From Winogradskyella eximia (lineage in GTDB: Bacteria > Bacteroidota > Bacteroidia > Flavobacteriales > Flavobacteriaceae), in contig NZ_QRDV01000001.1 of the NCBI RefSeq assembly GCF_003386165.1, positions 310,001 through 374,000 of the forward strand: a stretch of DNA of 64,000 nucleotides, written 5' to 3'. The first letter of the stretch is position 1, and each line of letters starts with the position of its first letter. Shown one piece after another: positions 1-7,959 of this stretch. The notes beneath the pieces were generated by a model. That model was not told the DNA's origin and did not search any database. It worked only from the letters and a program-made list of their open reading frames with translations. Position numbers and translations under genes: made by a program.

Positions 1-902
1 CACTTGTTAGTGGACTCATAGGAACCTTTTGGATTAAAAGTATTGTAACTAAAACCCACTTAAAATCGGATACCGCTTTAGGACTTATTTTATCCGTATT
101 TTTTGGTTTCGGAATGTTACTACTCACATTTATTCAAAAACAACCCAATGCAAACCAAGCAGGTTTAGATAAATATCTTTTTGGGCAAGCAGCAACTTTA
201 GTAGAAAGTGATGTTTGGATGATGGCTATCGTTACAGGACTTTGCTTAATAGTAATGCTCACTTTCTGGAAAGAATTTAAAATCTTACTTTTTGATGCCG
301 ATTATACAAAAACACTTGGCTTTAATACCAGAACTATAGATGTTCTGATTACCGTTTTTATAGTCATAGCTATTGTTTTAGGCTTACAAACTGTAGGTGT
401 TGTTTTAATGAGTGCTATGCTTTTAGCACCTGCTGCTGCTGCCAGACAATGGACAAATAGTTTAGCGACAATGGTATTTTTAGCAGCGATATTTGGAGCT
501 TTCTCAGGCGTCTTTGGTACTGCAATAAGTGCAAGTCAAAATAATTTATCTACAGGACCTGTTATTGTACTTGTAGCAAGTGTATTTGTAGGTTTTTCAT
601 TTATATTTTCACCGAGTCGAGGTTTATTATTCAAGCAAATTAGAGTTATAAAAAATAGACGTGATTTAGAATTGCATAAAACCCTAGCATTTATGTATCA
701 CATTGCAGAAACTCACGAAAACATTTCGCATCCACACACCATAAAAATATTAAACAATTTTCAAGGGTATACAAAAAATACACTTTCAAAATTGGTTGAC
801 AAAGGCTATGTAGAACTTAACGGAAAAATGTGGAGTTTAACACAAGACGGTTTTAAAACAGCTTCTAATTTATATAATCAGCAAAACGAAATCAATGAAT
901 AG
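1..902 (+). CDS. Metal (Mn/Zn/Fe) ABC transporter permease, 5' end outside window
   Basis: The reading frame is open from base 3, so the gene begins upstream of the window. An internal Met at 114 is not the true start. The visible part shows the hydrophobic helices of the ABC-3 (TroC/MntB/ZnuB) permease family, including the conserved stretch GVVLMSAMLLAPAAAA. These inner-membrane proteins import divalent metal with an ATPase and a binding protein, which would lie upstream. After the last helix (near residue 180 counted from 114) a charged tail of about 75 residues resembles a winged-helix (DtxR/MarR-like) domain, with LSKLVDKGYVELNG as recognition helix and wing. The stop overlaps the next permease by 8 bases, so the two are translationally coupled. 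Metal specificity cannot be read from sequence. Confidence 0.88.
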   Translation, partial: LVSGLIGTFWIKSIVTKTHLKSDTALGLILSVFFGFGMLLLTFIQKQPNANQAGLDKYLFGQAATLVESDVWMMAIVTGLCLIVMLTFWKEFKILLFDADYTKTLGFNTRTIDVLITVFIVIAIVLGLQTVGVVLMSAMLLAPAAAARQWTNSLATMVFLAAIFGAFSGVFGTAISASQNNLSTGPVIVLVASVFVGFSFIFSPSRGLLFKQIRVIKNRRDLELHKTLAFMYHIAETHENISHPHTIKILNNFQGYTKNTLSKLVDKGYVELNGKMWSLTQDGFKTASNLYNQQNEINE

Positions 903-2055
903 CGCACAATTAGAAATACAGCTTATTGCAAGTATCGTTGCGGTTGCTTGCGCCATACCAGGAACATTTTTAGTGCTTAGAAAAATGGCAATGATTAGCG
1001 ATGCTATTAGTCACGCTATATTACCAGGAATTGTTATAGGATTTTTCATAACACAAGATTTAAATTCTCCTGTTCTCATTCTTTTAGCTGCATTAACAGG
1101 AATTATTACCGTGGTTCTTGTGGAGTACATTCAAAAAACGGGCTTAGTAAAAGAAGATACAGCCATTGGTTTGGTGTTTCCTGCGTTGTTTAGTATCGGA
1201 GTAATTCTTATTGCTAAAAATGCAAATGATATTCACTTAGATGTCGATGCGGTTTTGTTGGGTGAATTGGCTTTTGCACCATTTGATAGATTATTAATAG
1301 GAGGCACAGATGTTGGACCAAAATCACTTTGGGTAGTTGGGTCTATCTTGCTCGTTACAATTACATTGTTAATCTTATTTTTTAAGGAATTAAAAGTTAG
1401 TACGTTTGATAAAGGCTTAGCTGCTTCTTTAGGATTTTCACCAGCTGTTATTCACTACGGGTTAATGTCAGTGTCCTCAATAACAACTGTTGGAGCATTT
1501 GATGCTGTTGGAGCAATACTAGTTGTTGCACTTATGATTGCGCCAGCCGCTTCAGCCTATTTACTAACTACTGATTTAAAGAAAATGTTAGCATTAGCTA
1601 TCAGTTTTGGCATCTTTAGTGCCATTTTCGGTTATTGGGTTGCGCATTGGCTAGATGCTTCTATTGCTGGCTCAATAACAACCGTTCTTGGTTTGGTGTT
1701 TTTATTGGTGTATTTATTTGCTCCAACAAAAGGTATCATAGCGGTAATGTATAGAGAAAAACAACAGCAAACAGAGGTTTCCTTGTTAACGTTTTTATTA
1801 CATCTAAAAAATCATGATGAAATTGAAGAGCGTCACGTAAACCACCTTTACGAACATATTAATTGGCAAAAAATTCGTGCTAAAAGCGTATTGGATTTAG
1901 CGCAGAAAAATAACATGATTCTCATTGAAAATAACATTGTTTCTTTAACTCAAAAAGGAGATGAATTTACGTCTAAAGCAATAGACTATATTATGACGAA
2001 TGAGGATGCTCAGATTGAAGACATGAAAGCAGATTTCTTTTTATTTAGAGGGTGA
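895..2055 (+). CDS. Metal ABC transporter permease with winged-helix-like C-terminal tail
   Basis: This 386-residue protein is a second ABC-3 family permease (TroD/MntC-like). It has about eight or nine hydrophobic segments in residues 1-280, including MIAPAASAYLL near residue 215, which matches the conserved APAA loop of the upstream paralogue. It starts inside the end of the preceding permease, and the pair probably forms a heterodimeric channel. Residues about 290-375 are soluble and helical, ending in LTQKGDEFTSKAIDYI, which resembles a winged-helix metalloregulator domain. Plain permeases of this family are about 280-300 residues, so the tail is an extension. Family assignment is secure; the tail's role is inferred. 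Confidence 0.9.
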   Translation: MNSAQLEIQLIASIVAVACAIPGTFLVLRKMAMISDAISHAILPGIVIGFFITQDLNSPVLILLAALTGIITVVLVEYIQKTGLVKEDTAIGLVFPALFSIGVILIAKNANDIHLDVDAVLLGELAFAPFDRLLIGGTDVGPKSLWVVGSILLVTITLLILFFKELKVSTFDKGLAASLGFSPAVIHYGLMSVSSITTVGAFDAVGAILVVALMIAPAASAYLLTTDLKKMLALAISFGIFSAIFGYWVAHWLDASIAGSITTVLGLVFLLVYLFAPTKGIIAVMYREKQQQTEVSLLTFLLHLKNHDEIEERHVNHLYEHINWQKIRAKSVLDLAQKNNMILIENNIVSLTQKGDEFTSKAIDYIMTNEDAQIEDMKADFFLFRG

Positions 2056-2137
2056 TTTTCTTACTGTTATTACCATTTCAAAATAATATGAAAGCTTTAG
2101 TTTCTATATCGACTAAGCCTAATATTTTTAAATAATC

Positions 2138-2281
2138 ATGAATATATTAAATTATCTAACCGGTAAAAACGGATTAATCATTGTAGGATTTATTGTCCTA
2201 TGCGTTTTTATATTTAATAAGTATAAAACGCAACTCTACTTTAAATATATTGAAAAAAGGGAAAAAGAAAGGAAAAAGTAA
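2138..2281 (+). CDS. Small single-pass membrane protein (47 aa)
   Basis: This is an open frame of 47 residues, MNILNYLTGKNGLIIVGFIV and onward. It has one hydrophobic helix (about residues 12-26, GLIIVGFIVLCVFIF) followed by a strongly basic tail ending EKRERKK-like. This is the usual architecture of a small inner-membrane protein with the tail in the cytoplasm. It lies 82 bases downstream of the metal permease, on the same strand, and could be cotranscribed. No family is recognised. Confidence 0.5.
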   Translation: MNILNYLTGKNGLIIVGFIVLCVFIFNKYKTQLYFKYIEKREKERKK

Positions 2282-2340
2282 ACTTCTATAATTTCAAATT
2301 TGTCAATTATGGGCTAAACACATATATGGGAGCTTAAGAT

Positions 2341-3129
2341 TTATTTAAACCCACGCTCTTTCTGTATGTGCTCATAAGCTTCTTGCACTTGTCTAAACTT
2401 AGCTTCGGCACCCTCTTGATGTTCTTTACCTAAATGACCAACACGATCTGGATGGTATTTTTTAGCCATTGTTCTATATGCTTTTTTAACGTCAGCATCT
2501 GGTGCTGATTTATCTATTTCTAAGATTTTGTAAGCATTATCACTACTGTTATAAAACATTGCTTTTATGCTTTCGTAATCTCTGTTGCTAATTCCTAAAT
2601 AACCCGTTATGGTAAAAATTTGTCTTAATTCGTCTTCAGTAACTAAGCCATCTGCTTTTGCAATCCCGAATAAAAAATGAAGCAGTTGTAAGCGAGATGC
2701 ATGATCCATCATTTGCTTAATCTGTAAACAAACTTGACGTGTAGAAATATTTTGCTTAGTAATGCGCTTAAATAATTCAAAAGCCTTATTGGCTCTGTCT
2801 TTACCATACATATTGGTAAATTGTTGACGCACAAAATCTAATTCGCGTTGATCTTGTTTACCATCTGCTTTGATTACAATAGAAGCTAAAATTAATAAAC
2901 TCACTTCAAAATCTCCAGATTGCGTTTGAGGTTTTGATGTTTGCTTACCATACTTTGGCCTTGTTTTATAGGTGTCGCGCTGTTGTCCTGTTCGGCGATC
3001 ACCTAAAAGTGGTGTGCCTTTTTCTGATAAATTATCAACAAAACTGCCAATAGCTAATCCAATAATAGCACCTATTGGACCTCCAAAAGACCAACCTAAA
3101 GCACCACCTATCCATTTTGCAAAACTCAT
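2341..3129 (-). CDS. TerB/DnaJ-domain protein (DjlA-like co-chaperone)
   Basis: The protein has 262 residues. The N-terminus (about 1-35) is a Gly-rich hydrophobic segment that probably inserts in or associates with the membrane. Residues about 75-185 form a helical TerB/DjlA domain with acidic pairs such as [14 protein letters not shown] and [11 protein letters not shown]. Residues about 195-262 are a J domain ([21 protein letters not shown]) with the HPD tripeptide in KKYHPDRVG, which stimulates the ATPase of DnaK. The order membrane anchor, TerB, C-terminal J matches DjlA. It would work at the inner face of the membrane. Only the partner substrate is unknown. Confidence 0.85.
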   Translation of the reverse strand: MSFAKWIGGALGWSFGGPIGAIIGLAIGSFVDNLSEKGTPLLGDRRTGQQRDTYKTRPKYGKQTSKPQTQSGDFEVSLLILASIVIKADGKQDQRELDFVRQQFTNMYGKDRANKAFELFKRITKQNISTRQVCLQIKQMMDHASRLQLLHFLFGIAKADGLVTEDELRQIFTITGYLGISNRDYESIKAMFYNSSDNAYKILEIDKSAPDADVKKAYRTMAKKYHPDRVGHLGKEHQEGAEAKFRQVQEAYEHIQKERGFK

Positions 3130-3253
3130 ATTTTTTGTTTTATAAAATTCAAATATACTATATGTTAGTGGGATGAAAATGTAAATTGTTACGATTCATG
3201 TGCAACCTTTTATAGAAAATTCATCTTATAGATATAACCAATACTATAATATT

Positions 3254-3673
3254 ATGAAAATCAATCTGTTTATTCCACTAATTTGTTTCGTTTTATTATT
3301 GTCGAGCTGTAGTCGAACAGACGATAATTTAGGAAATGAAGACGCAATTAATGTGCCATGGAGTTTAAAAAGTATTGTCGGAGGATTAGCAGGAACGAAT
3401 GTTAATTTTAATATAGGCACGGTACTTTGGACTTTTAATGATAGCTCTAATACCTTAACTGTAATTAATAATAACACTAATGATGATGTTTATGATGGTT
3501 TAGAAACAGGCTCATACAGTTATACAATGACTATAATTGATGGTTTAGAATATCTTATTGTTAACGAAGATTATAATTTAGGTCGATTAGAATACATAAA
3601 TTCTGAATTAACTTTAGATAACGGAATTCCGCTTGATGGCCTGTTATTAACGTTTGAAATATATATACCATAA
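3254..3673 (+). CDS. Predicted lipoprotein, first of a tandem paralogous pair
   Basis: The start is placed at Met 3254 (MKINLFIPLICF) rather than an upstream in-frame Met at 3200. Only the former begins a proper signal peptide, ending in the lipobox LLSSC. The mature part (about 120 residues) starts C-S-R-T-D-D, an acidic stretch typical of exported Bacteroidota lipoproteins. It shares the pattern PWSLKSIVGGLAG...TVLWTFN...NNNT...VYDGL.TGSYSY with the next gene, three bases downstream. The order of strands resembles small lipocalin-like beta-barrel lipoproteins. Function unknown. Confidence 0.75.
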   Translation: MKINLFIPLICFVLLLSSCSRTDDNLGNEDAINVPWSLKSIVGGLAGTNVNFNIGTVLWTFNDSSNTLTVINNNTNDDVYDGLETGSYSYTMTIIDGLEYLIVNEDYNLGRLEYINSELTLDNGIPLDGLLLTFEIYIP

Positions 3674-3676
3674 ATT

Positions 3677-4084
3677 ATGAAAACTACTTTTTTCATTTTA
3701 GTATTAATGCTGTCCACATTAAGCTGCAACAGCGATGATGATACGCAGCAAAACTCCGATCCAACACTCGATGGTTCTTGGTCTTTAGTGAATGTTACTG
3801 GTGGTTTAGCCGGAATTGACGATGATTTTGAAACAGGTCTGATAATTTGGGATTTTAACCAAGATAATTTAGAGTTAACAGTTACTAATAATAACACAGT
3901 AAATGTTATTTATGACGGATTTCCAACTGGCACTTACGATTATGAGATTTTTACGGAAACCAATGGTGAAATGTCTGTAGTTATTAATACGGTTAGCTAT
4001 AGAGTTACAACCTTGGCATCATCACAACTTGTAATCGATGAAGGTATTGTGGCAGACGGTTTCTTACTCACGTTTATCCGTTAA
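3677..4084 (+). CDS. Predicted lipoprotein, second of a tandem paralogous pair
   Basis: The protein has 135 residues, with signal peptide and lipobox STLSC followed by NSDDDT. It is alignable along its whole length with the upstream protein (GSWSLVNVTGGLAG, IIWDFN, NNNTVNVIYDGF, TGTYDYEI, FLLTF). Only three bases separate the genes, so they are cotranscribed and arose by tandem duplication. The fold is probably an all-beta lipocalin-like barrel anchored in the outer membrane. No function can be assigned. Confidence 0.75.
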   Translation: MKTTFFILVLMLSTLSCNSDDDTQQNSDPTLDGSWSLVNVTGGLAGIDDDFETGLIIWDFNQDNLELTVTNNNTVNVIYDGFPTGTYDYEIFTETNGEMSVVINTVSYRVTTLASSQLVIDEGIVADGFLLTFIR

Positions 4085-4174
4085 TCTTTTTAGTTATAAT
4101 AAATACTATTGAAAACAAAAATAGCATCATTTAAACTCCCAACTTAAGACTGTGTACTACCTACTATTTTTCAG

Positions 4175-4182
4175 TATCTTTG
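4175..4182 (+). promoter_or_regulatory. -7 promoter box TATCTTTG for the bacilliredoxin gene
   Basis: TATCTTTG matches the Bacteroidota sigma-A -7 consensus TAnnTTTG and lies 34 bases before the start codon at 4217. No clear TTG -33 box is present at the usual distance. Confidence 0.6.
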
Positions 4183-4216
4183 CAATTCAAATTAAGATTA
4201 ATTAAAATTAAAAAAT

Positions 4217-4627
4217 ATGTACCCAGCAGAATTAGTAAAACCAATGCGTGAGGATTTAACCAAAGTAGGTTTTGAAGAATTACATACATCAGAGGCTGTA
4301 GATAAAGCCATTGCAAAAGAAGGTACAACACTAGTTGTTGTAAATTCTGTTTGTGGTTGTGCAGCTGCCAATGCTAGACCAGGAGCAAGAACGAGTTTAC
4401 AAAATGCAAAACGACCAGATCATATCGTTACTGTTTTTGCAGGTGTAGATAAAGAGGCTGTAGATGCAGCTAGAGCGCATATGGTTCCTTTTCCTCCAAG
4501 CTCACCATGTATGGCTTTGTTTAAAGATGGAGAATTAGTACACATGTTAGAGCGTCACCATATTGAAGGTCGTCCAGCAGAATTAATTGCTGAAAACCTT
4601 ATGGATGCTTATAATGAGTATTGCTAA
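4217..4627 (+). CDS. BrxA/BrxB-family bacilliredoxin (YphP/YqiW-like)
   Basis: The 136-residue protein matches this family in length and motifs. It has the N-terminal MYPAELVKPMREDL, the active-site Cys46-Gly-Cys48 in VVNSVCGCAAANARPGA, and the distal FPPSSPCMALF and HHIEGR segments. Family members are cytoplasmic thioredoxin-fold thiol-disulfide isomerases. In Firmicutes they remove bacillithiol from proteins after oxidative stress. Flavobacteria encode homologues, but the low-molecular-weight thiol used here is not known from this window. It is a single gene with its own promoter box and a strong terminator. Confidence 0.92.
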   Translation: MYPAELVKPMREDLTKVGFEELHTSEAVDKAIAKEGTTLVVVNSVCGCAAANARPGARTSLQNAKRPDHIVTVFAGVDKEAVDAARAHMVPFPPSSPCMALFKDGELVHMLERHHIEGRPAELIAENLMDAYNEYC

Positions 4628-4673
4628 AAAGTGTGATGTCTTAAGACTGAACTTTTTATTTAAATATTAGTAG

Positions 4674-4735
4674 CTGTCATTTTAAATGGTACTGAAACAC
4701 TTTGTTTCAATTTCGTTTAAAATGACAGTTTTTTT
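4674..4735 (+). terminator. Rho-independent terminator after the bacilliredoxin gene
   Basis: A 13-bp perfect stem (4674-4686 pairing with 4716-4728, CTGTCATTTTAAA) encloses a second small hairpin (TGAAAC/GTTTCA, 4693-4709). It is followed directly by seven T residues. Confidence 0.85.
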
Positions 4736-4750
4736 CTTCGTTACATTTCA

Positions 4751-4758
4751 TATTTTTG
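4751..4758 (+). promoter_or_regulatory. -7 promoter box TATTTTTG just before plsC
   Basis: TATTTTTG fits TAnnTTTG and ends only four bases before the plsC ATG at 4763. Transcription from such a box normally begins about 5-8 bases downstream, so the message would be leaderless or nearly so. Confidence 0.5.
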
Positions 4759-4762
4759 CATT

Positions 4763-5500
4763 ATGAGAAAACTATTAGCTTATCCTCTTACAGCTTTATT
4801 TGCGGTCTGCTTTCTGTTAACCTTGTGTGTTTTTCACCCTATACAATGGTTTTGCCACAAAGTCTTTGGTTATATTGGTCTCAAAAAAGCAGTAGATGCA
4901 TTGCAATTTTTTATTATGCGTTGCCTTAATTTATTAGGTACAAGAATCTCATTTTACAACCCTTATAATATTTCTACAGATAGACCATTAATTATTGTGT
5001 CTAATCACCAAAGCATGTATGATATCTCACCAATAATGTGGTACATGCGTAAACACCATGTAAAGTTTGTTTCTAAAACCGAATTAGGAAAAGGAATTCC
5101 AAGCGTATCTTATAATTTACGACATGGAGGTTCGGTTTTAATAGACCGAAAAAATCCACGTCAGGCTTTACCAGCTATGCTAAAATTTGGCGAGTATATT
5201 GAAAAGACCAAACGTGCAGCTGTAATTTTTCCAGAAGGTACTAGAAGTAAAGACGGAAATCCAAAGCCATTTAAAACTAAAGGTTTAGAGATGTTGCTGA
5301 AAAAAGTGCCTTCAGCACTCATTGTTCCGGTAACTGTAAATAATTCTTGGAAAATGTTGAGGTACGGAAAATTTCCTATGGGAATAGGAAATCATATGAA
5401 ATTTACTGTTCATAAGCCCTTAGAAATTATTAACTTTACGGATAAACTCGAATTAATTAAGCAAGTTGAGCAAACTATTGTTGAAGGAATTGAGAAATAA
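4763..5500 (+). CDS. plsC: 1-acyl-sn-glycerol-3-phosphate acyltransferase (PlsC family)
   Basis: The protein has 245 residues with one or two N-terminal hydrophobic segments (about 5-28). The catalytic HX4D motif is His82 to Asp87 (NHQSMYD), and the glycerol-phosphate binding motif is FPEGTR at 156-161. A downstream IVPVTVNNS segment is the fourth family block. It transfers an acyl chain to the sn-2 position of lysophosphatidate at the inner membrane to give phosphatidate. It is followed closely by an acyl-ACP desaturase and an HD hydrolase, suggesting a small membrane-lipid operon. The promoter box immediately before the ATG suggests little or no 5' leader. Confidence 0.93.
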   Translation: MRKLLAYPLTALFAVCFLLTLCVFHPIQWFCHKVFGYIGLKKAVDALQFFIMRCLNLLGTRISFYNPYNISTDRPLIIVSNHQSMYDISPIMWYMRKHHVKFVSKTELGKGIPSVSYNLRHGGSVLIDRKNPRQALPAMLKFGEYIEKTKRAAVIFPEGTRSKDGNPKPFKTKGLEMLLKKVPSALIVPVTVNNSWKMLRYGKFPMGIGNHMKFTVHKPLEIINFTDKLELIKQVEQTIVEGIEK

Positions 5501-5522
5501 CCCATAAAAAATAACCATCAAG

Positions 5523-6503
5523 ATGTCGTTAAAAAATGTGAGATTAGAAGTGATGCAACATCTCGAAAAAGATGTTCAGTCACTTATAGAAAAATATTTA
5601 ATCCCTGTTGAAAAAATTTGGCAACCTACTGATTTTTTACCAGATTCAACTAAAGATTCATTTTTTGAAGACGTAAGAGAAATTAGAGAACTCTCTAAAG
5701 AATTACCTTATGATTTTTGGGTGGTTTTAGTAGGAGATATGATTACTGAAGAGGCTTTACCTAGTTACGAGTCTTGGCTTATGGATGTTGAAGGTGTAGA
5801 TCAGGTAGAGCGTAACGGATGGTCTACATGGTTAAGACATTGGACAGGTGAAGAAAATAGACACGGAGATGTTTTAAATAAATACTTGTACTTATCTGGG
5901 CGCGTTAATATGCGTGAGATTGAAAAAACCACACAGTACTTAATTAACGATGGTTTTGATATTGGTACAGGTAGAGATCCCTATAAAAACTTTGTATACA
6001 CAAGCTTTCAAGAATTAGCTACTTATGTTTCTCATAATCGTGTAGCTAAAATTGCTAAGCAAAAAGGCAATAAACAATTGGCTAAAATGTGTAAAATTAT
6101 TTCTGGTGATGAAATGCGCCACCACCATGCTTATTCTGAGTTTGTAGAACGTATCTTTGCTGTAGATCCAAGCCAGATGATGATGGCATTCTACGATATG
6201 ATGAAACGAAAAATTGCCATGCCTGCACATTTTTTAAGAGAGTCTGGAGAAAGTATTGGAACAGCTTTCGAAGAATTTTCTTTTACAGCACAACGTATTG
6301 GAGTATATACTTCAAATGATTATGTTGATATTTTACAGAAACTTATTGACCGTTGGGAAATTGATAAAATTACAGGTCTTACCGATGAAGCTGAAAAAGC
6401 ACGTGATTATTTAATGAAGTTACCTCCGAGAATGTATCGTTTGTCTGAGCGCATGAAAATTCCTGAGAGTTCATTTCAATTTAAATGGGTAGATCCTGCT
6501 TAA
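5523..6503 (+). CDS. Acyl-ACP desaturase (fatty acid desaturase type 2, diiron)
   Basis: The 326-residue soluble protein belongs to the stearoyl-ACP desaturase family. The diiron ligand motifs EXXH are Glu111-Asn-Arg-His114 (EENRHGD) and Glu197-Met-Arg-His200 (GDEMRHHHAY), with additional ligand candidates at Glu76-Glu77 and Glu164. It introduces a cis double bond into ACP-bound acyl chains with O2 and ferredoxin, controlling membrane fluidity. It lies 22 bases after plsC and nine before the HD gene. The double-bond position cannot be predicted from sequence. Confidence 0.92.
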   Translation: MSLKNVRLEVMQHLEKDVQSLIEKYLIPVEKIWQPTDFLPDSTKDSFFEDVREIRELSKELPYDFWVVLVGDMITEEALPSYESWLMDVEGVDQVERNGWSTWLRHWTGEENRHGDVLNKYLYLSGRVNMREIEKTTQYLINDGFDIGTGRDPYKNFVYTSFQELATYVSHNRVAKIAKQKGNKQLAKMCKIISGDEMRHHHAYSEFVERIFAVDPSQMMMAFYDMMKRKIAMPAHFLRESGESIGTAFEEFSFTAQRIGVYTSNDYVDILQKLIDRWEIDKITGLTDEAEKARDYLMKLPPRMYRLSERMKIPESSFQFKWVDPA

Positions 6504-6512
6504 TCATTTTGC

Positions 6513-7175
6513 ATGACTGTTTCTGATTCTAAACTTATTGAAGATACCATTATTTTCGTAAAATCTAAACTTAAAAATGCAGAAGGTGGTCATGATTGGT
6601 TTCATATTGAACGCGTTTATCATAACACATTATTAATCGCTAAAAACGAAAGGGTAGATATAACTATTGTTTCATTAGCGGCTTTATTGCATGATATTGC
6701 AGATCCAAAATTTAATAATGGAGATGAGACTATTGGTCCAAGAGTTGCAAGTGAATTTTTATTGAAACAAAATGTCTCTAGTGAAATTATAGAACATGTC
6801 ACTCAGATTATAGATAACATGTCCTTTAAGAATTCTTTTGATTTAAACCCATCATTTACATCAAAAGAAATGGAAGTAGTGCAAGATGCAGATAGATTAG
6901 ATGCTATTGGAGCTGTTGGTATTGCGCGTTGTTTTAATTATGGAGGTTTCAAAAATCGACCGCTTTATAACCCAGAGATTAAGCCTAATCTTAAGATGAC
7001 TAAGGCAGAATATAAAAACTCCGAAGCTCCAACAATTAATCATTTTTACGAAAAATTATTGTTGCTTAAAGATCAAATGAATACCAAAACAGGAAAACGA
7101 ATTGCATTAGAACGCCATAAGTATATGCAAGGGTTTCTTAAACAGTTTTTTGCAGAATGGAACGGAGAGTTGTAA
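6513..7175 (+). CDS. HD-domain phosphohydrolase (YedJ-like)
   Basis: This 220-residue single-domain HD protein has metal-binding residues His27-Asp28 (GGHDWFH, with His31), His60-Asp61 (LLHDIAD) and Asp in VQDADRLDAIGA. The pattern matches the HD/PDEase family typified by YedJ, soluble metal-dependent phosphohydrolases, probably acting on nucleotides. The gene starts nine bases after the desaturase stop and is probably the last gene of that operon. The next gene is convergent, with its stop abutting. Substrate unknown. Confidence 0.87.
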   Translation: MTVSDSKLIEDTIIFVKSKLKNAEGGHDWFHIERVYHNTLLIAKNERVDITIVSLAALLHDIADPKFNNGDETIGPRVASEFLLKQNVSSEIIEHVTQIIDNMSFKNSFDLNPSFTSKEMEVVQDADRLDAIGAVGIARCFNYGGFKNRPLYNPEIKPNLKMTKAEYKNSEAPTINHFYEKLLLLKDQMNTKTGKRIALERHKYMQGFLKQFFAEWNGEL

Positions 7176-7601
7176 TTAATCTACATCTTGCGTGATTATT
7201 AATGTCTGTCCGTTTTTAACTTCAATAGTTTCATCAATTATAAAAAATTTACTTAAAGAAGGGACTTCTGTTTCACCTTCACTGTTATTATTTTCTATTC
7301 CCCAAAATTCAAAAGTGTAGTTATATGTTCCTGAATAAACACTTGAGAACCTAATTTGCTTATAACCAATTCCATTTACTTCATTTAAAAGATTAGCTTG
7401 AGGAAATTCAATACGAACTCTTCCTGTAGCGTAATTATTAGGAATATTAAAATTAAACTCTATAGCGCCAGAAGTTTGTGACGTTCCAATACCTCCATCA
7501 ACATATTCAATCTGTGGAGATTTAATCTCATCTTTTTCACAGCCTAATAGGAGTATAGTTAAGCAAAAAACTCCAATTTTAAAAAATGTGCTGTATTTCA
7601 T
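7176..7601 (-). CDS. Predicted surface lipoprotein
   Basis: The protein has 141 residues, with signal peptide ending in the lipobox LLLGC. The cysteine is followed by E-K-D-E, close to the K-(D/E)2 lipoprotein export signal described for Flavobacteriia, so surface exposure is likely. The mature part is predicted mostly beta. It ends directly against the convergent HD gene stop. No family is recognised. Confidence 0.7.
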   Translation of the reverse strand: MKYSTFFKIGVFCLTILLLGCEKDEIKSPQIEYVDGGIGTSQTSGAIEFNFNIPNNYATGRVRIEFPQANLLNEVNGIGYKQIRFSSVYSGTYNYTFEFWGIENNNSEGETEVPSLSKFFIIDETIEVKNGQTLIITQDVD

Positions 7602-7771
7602 ATTGCAAATTATTTTATAAAGTTAAGATAATTCTTGGAAAGAAATTAACAAGATGTTATTGCAATATAATTTTCATATTAAGGAGCTAATGAGTGTTTT
7701 TATACTTCAACTCAACTTAATATTTATATGCCTAATACAGTCTCAAACGGATTAGAGGTTGAAAAAAGAAA

Positions 7772-7945
7772 CTAATTCTCATTAGCCACTTCTAGGGCAG
7801 TTAATTTATATTCTATTATCGCCATTTCCTCACCGTAATGAATAAGTTCATCTGCAGTTAAATCGTTTCTAGAATTTACTGCATCTAAAATATCTTGGCC
7901 TTTCTTGGTGTAATAAGCAATTGTAACCTCTATTTTATCTTCCAT
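7772..7945 (-). CDS. Small acidic protein (57 aa) downstream of the AraC gene
   Basis: The frame encodes MEDKIEVTIAYYTKKGQDIL and onward, ending EYKLTALEVANEN. It is soluble, acidic and mostly helical. The start is 14 bases after the stop of the AraC-type regulator on the same strand, so cotranscription is likely. No known family is recognised. Normal codon use and amphipathic composition support a real gene. Confidence 0.55.
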   Translation of the reverse strand: MEDKIEVTIAYYTKKGQDILDAVNSRNDLTADELIHYGEEMAIIEYKLTALEVANEN

Positions 7946-7959
7946 AAATATCTCATTAA

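Noticed and set aside
3571..3897. Minus-strand 108-codon frame across the tandem lipoproteins
   Set aside because: It is opposite two genes with convincing signal peptides and lipoboxes, so it is taken as a shadow.
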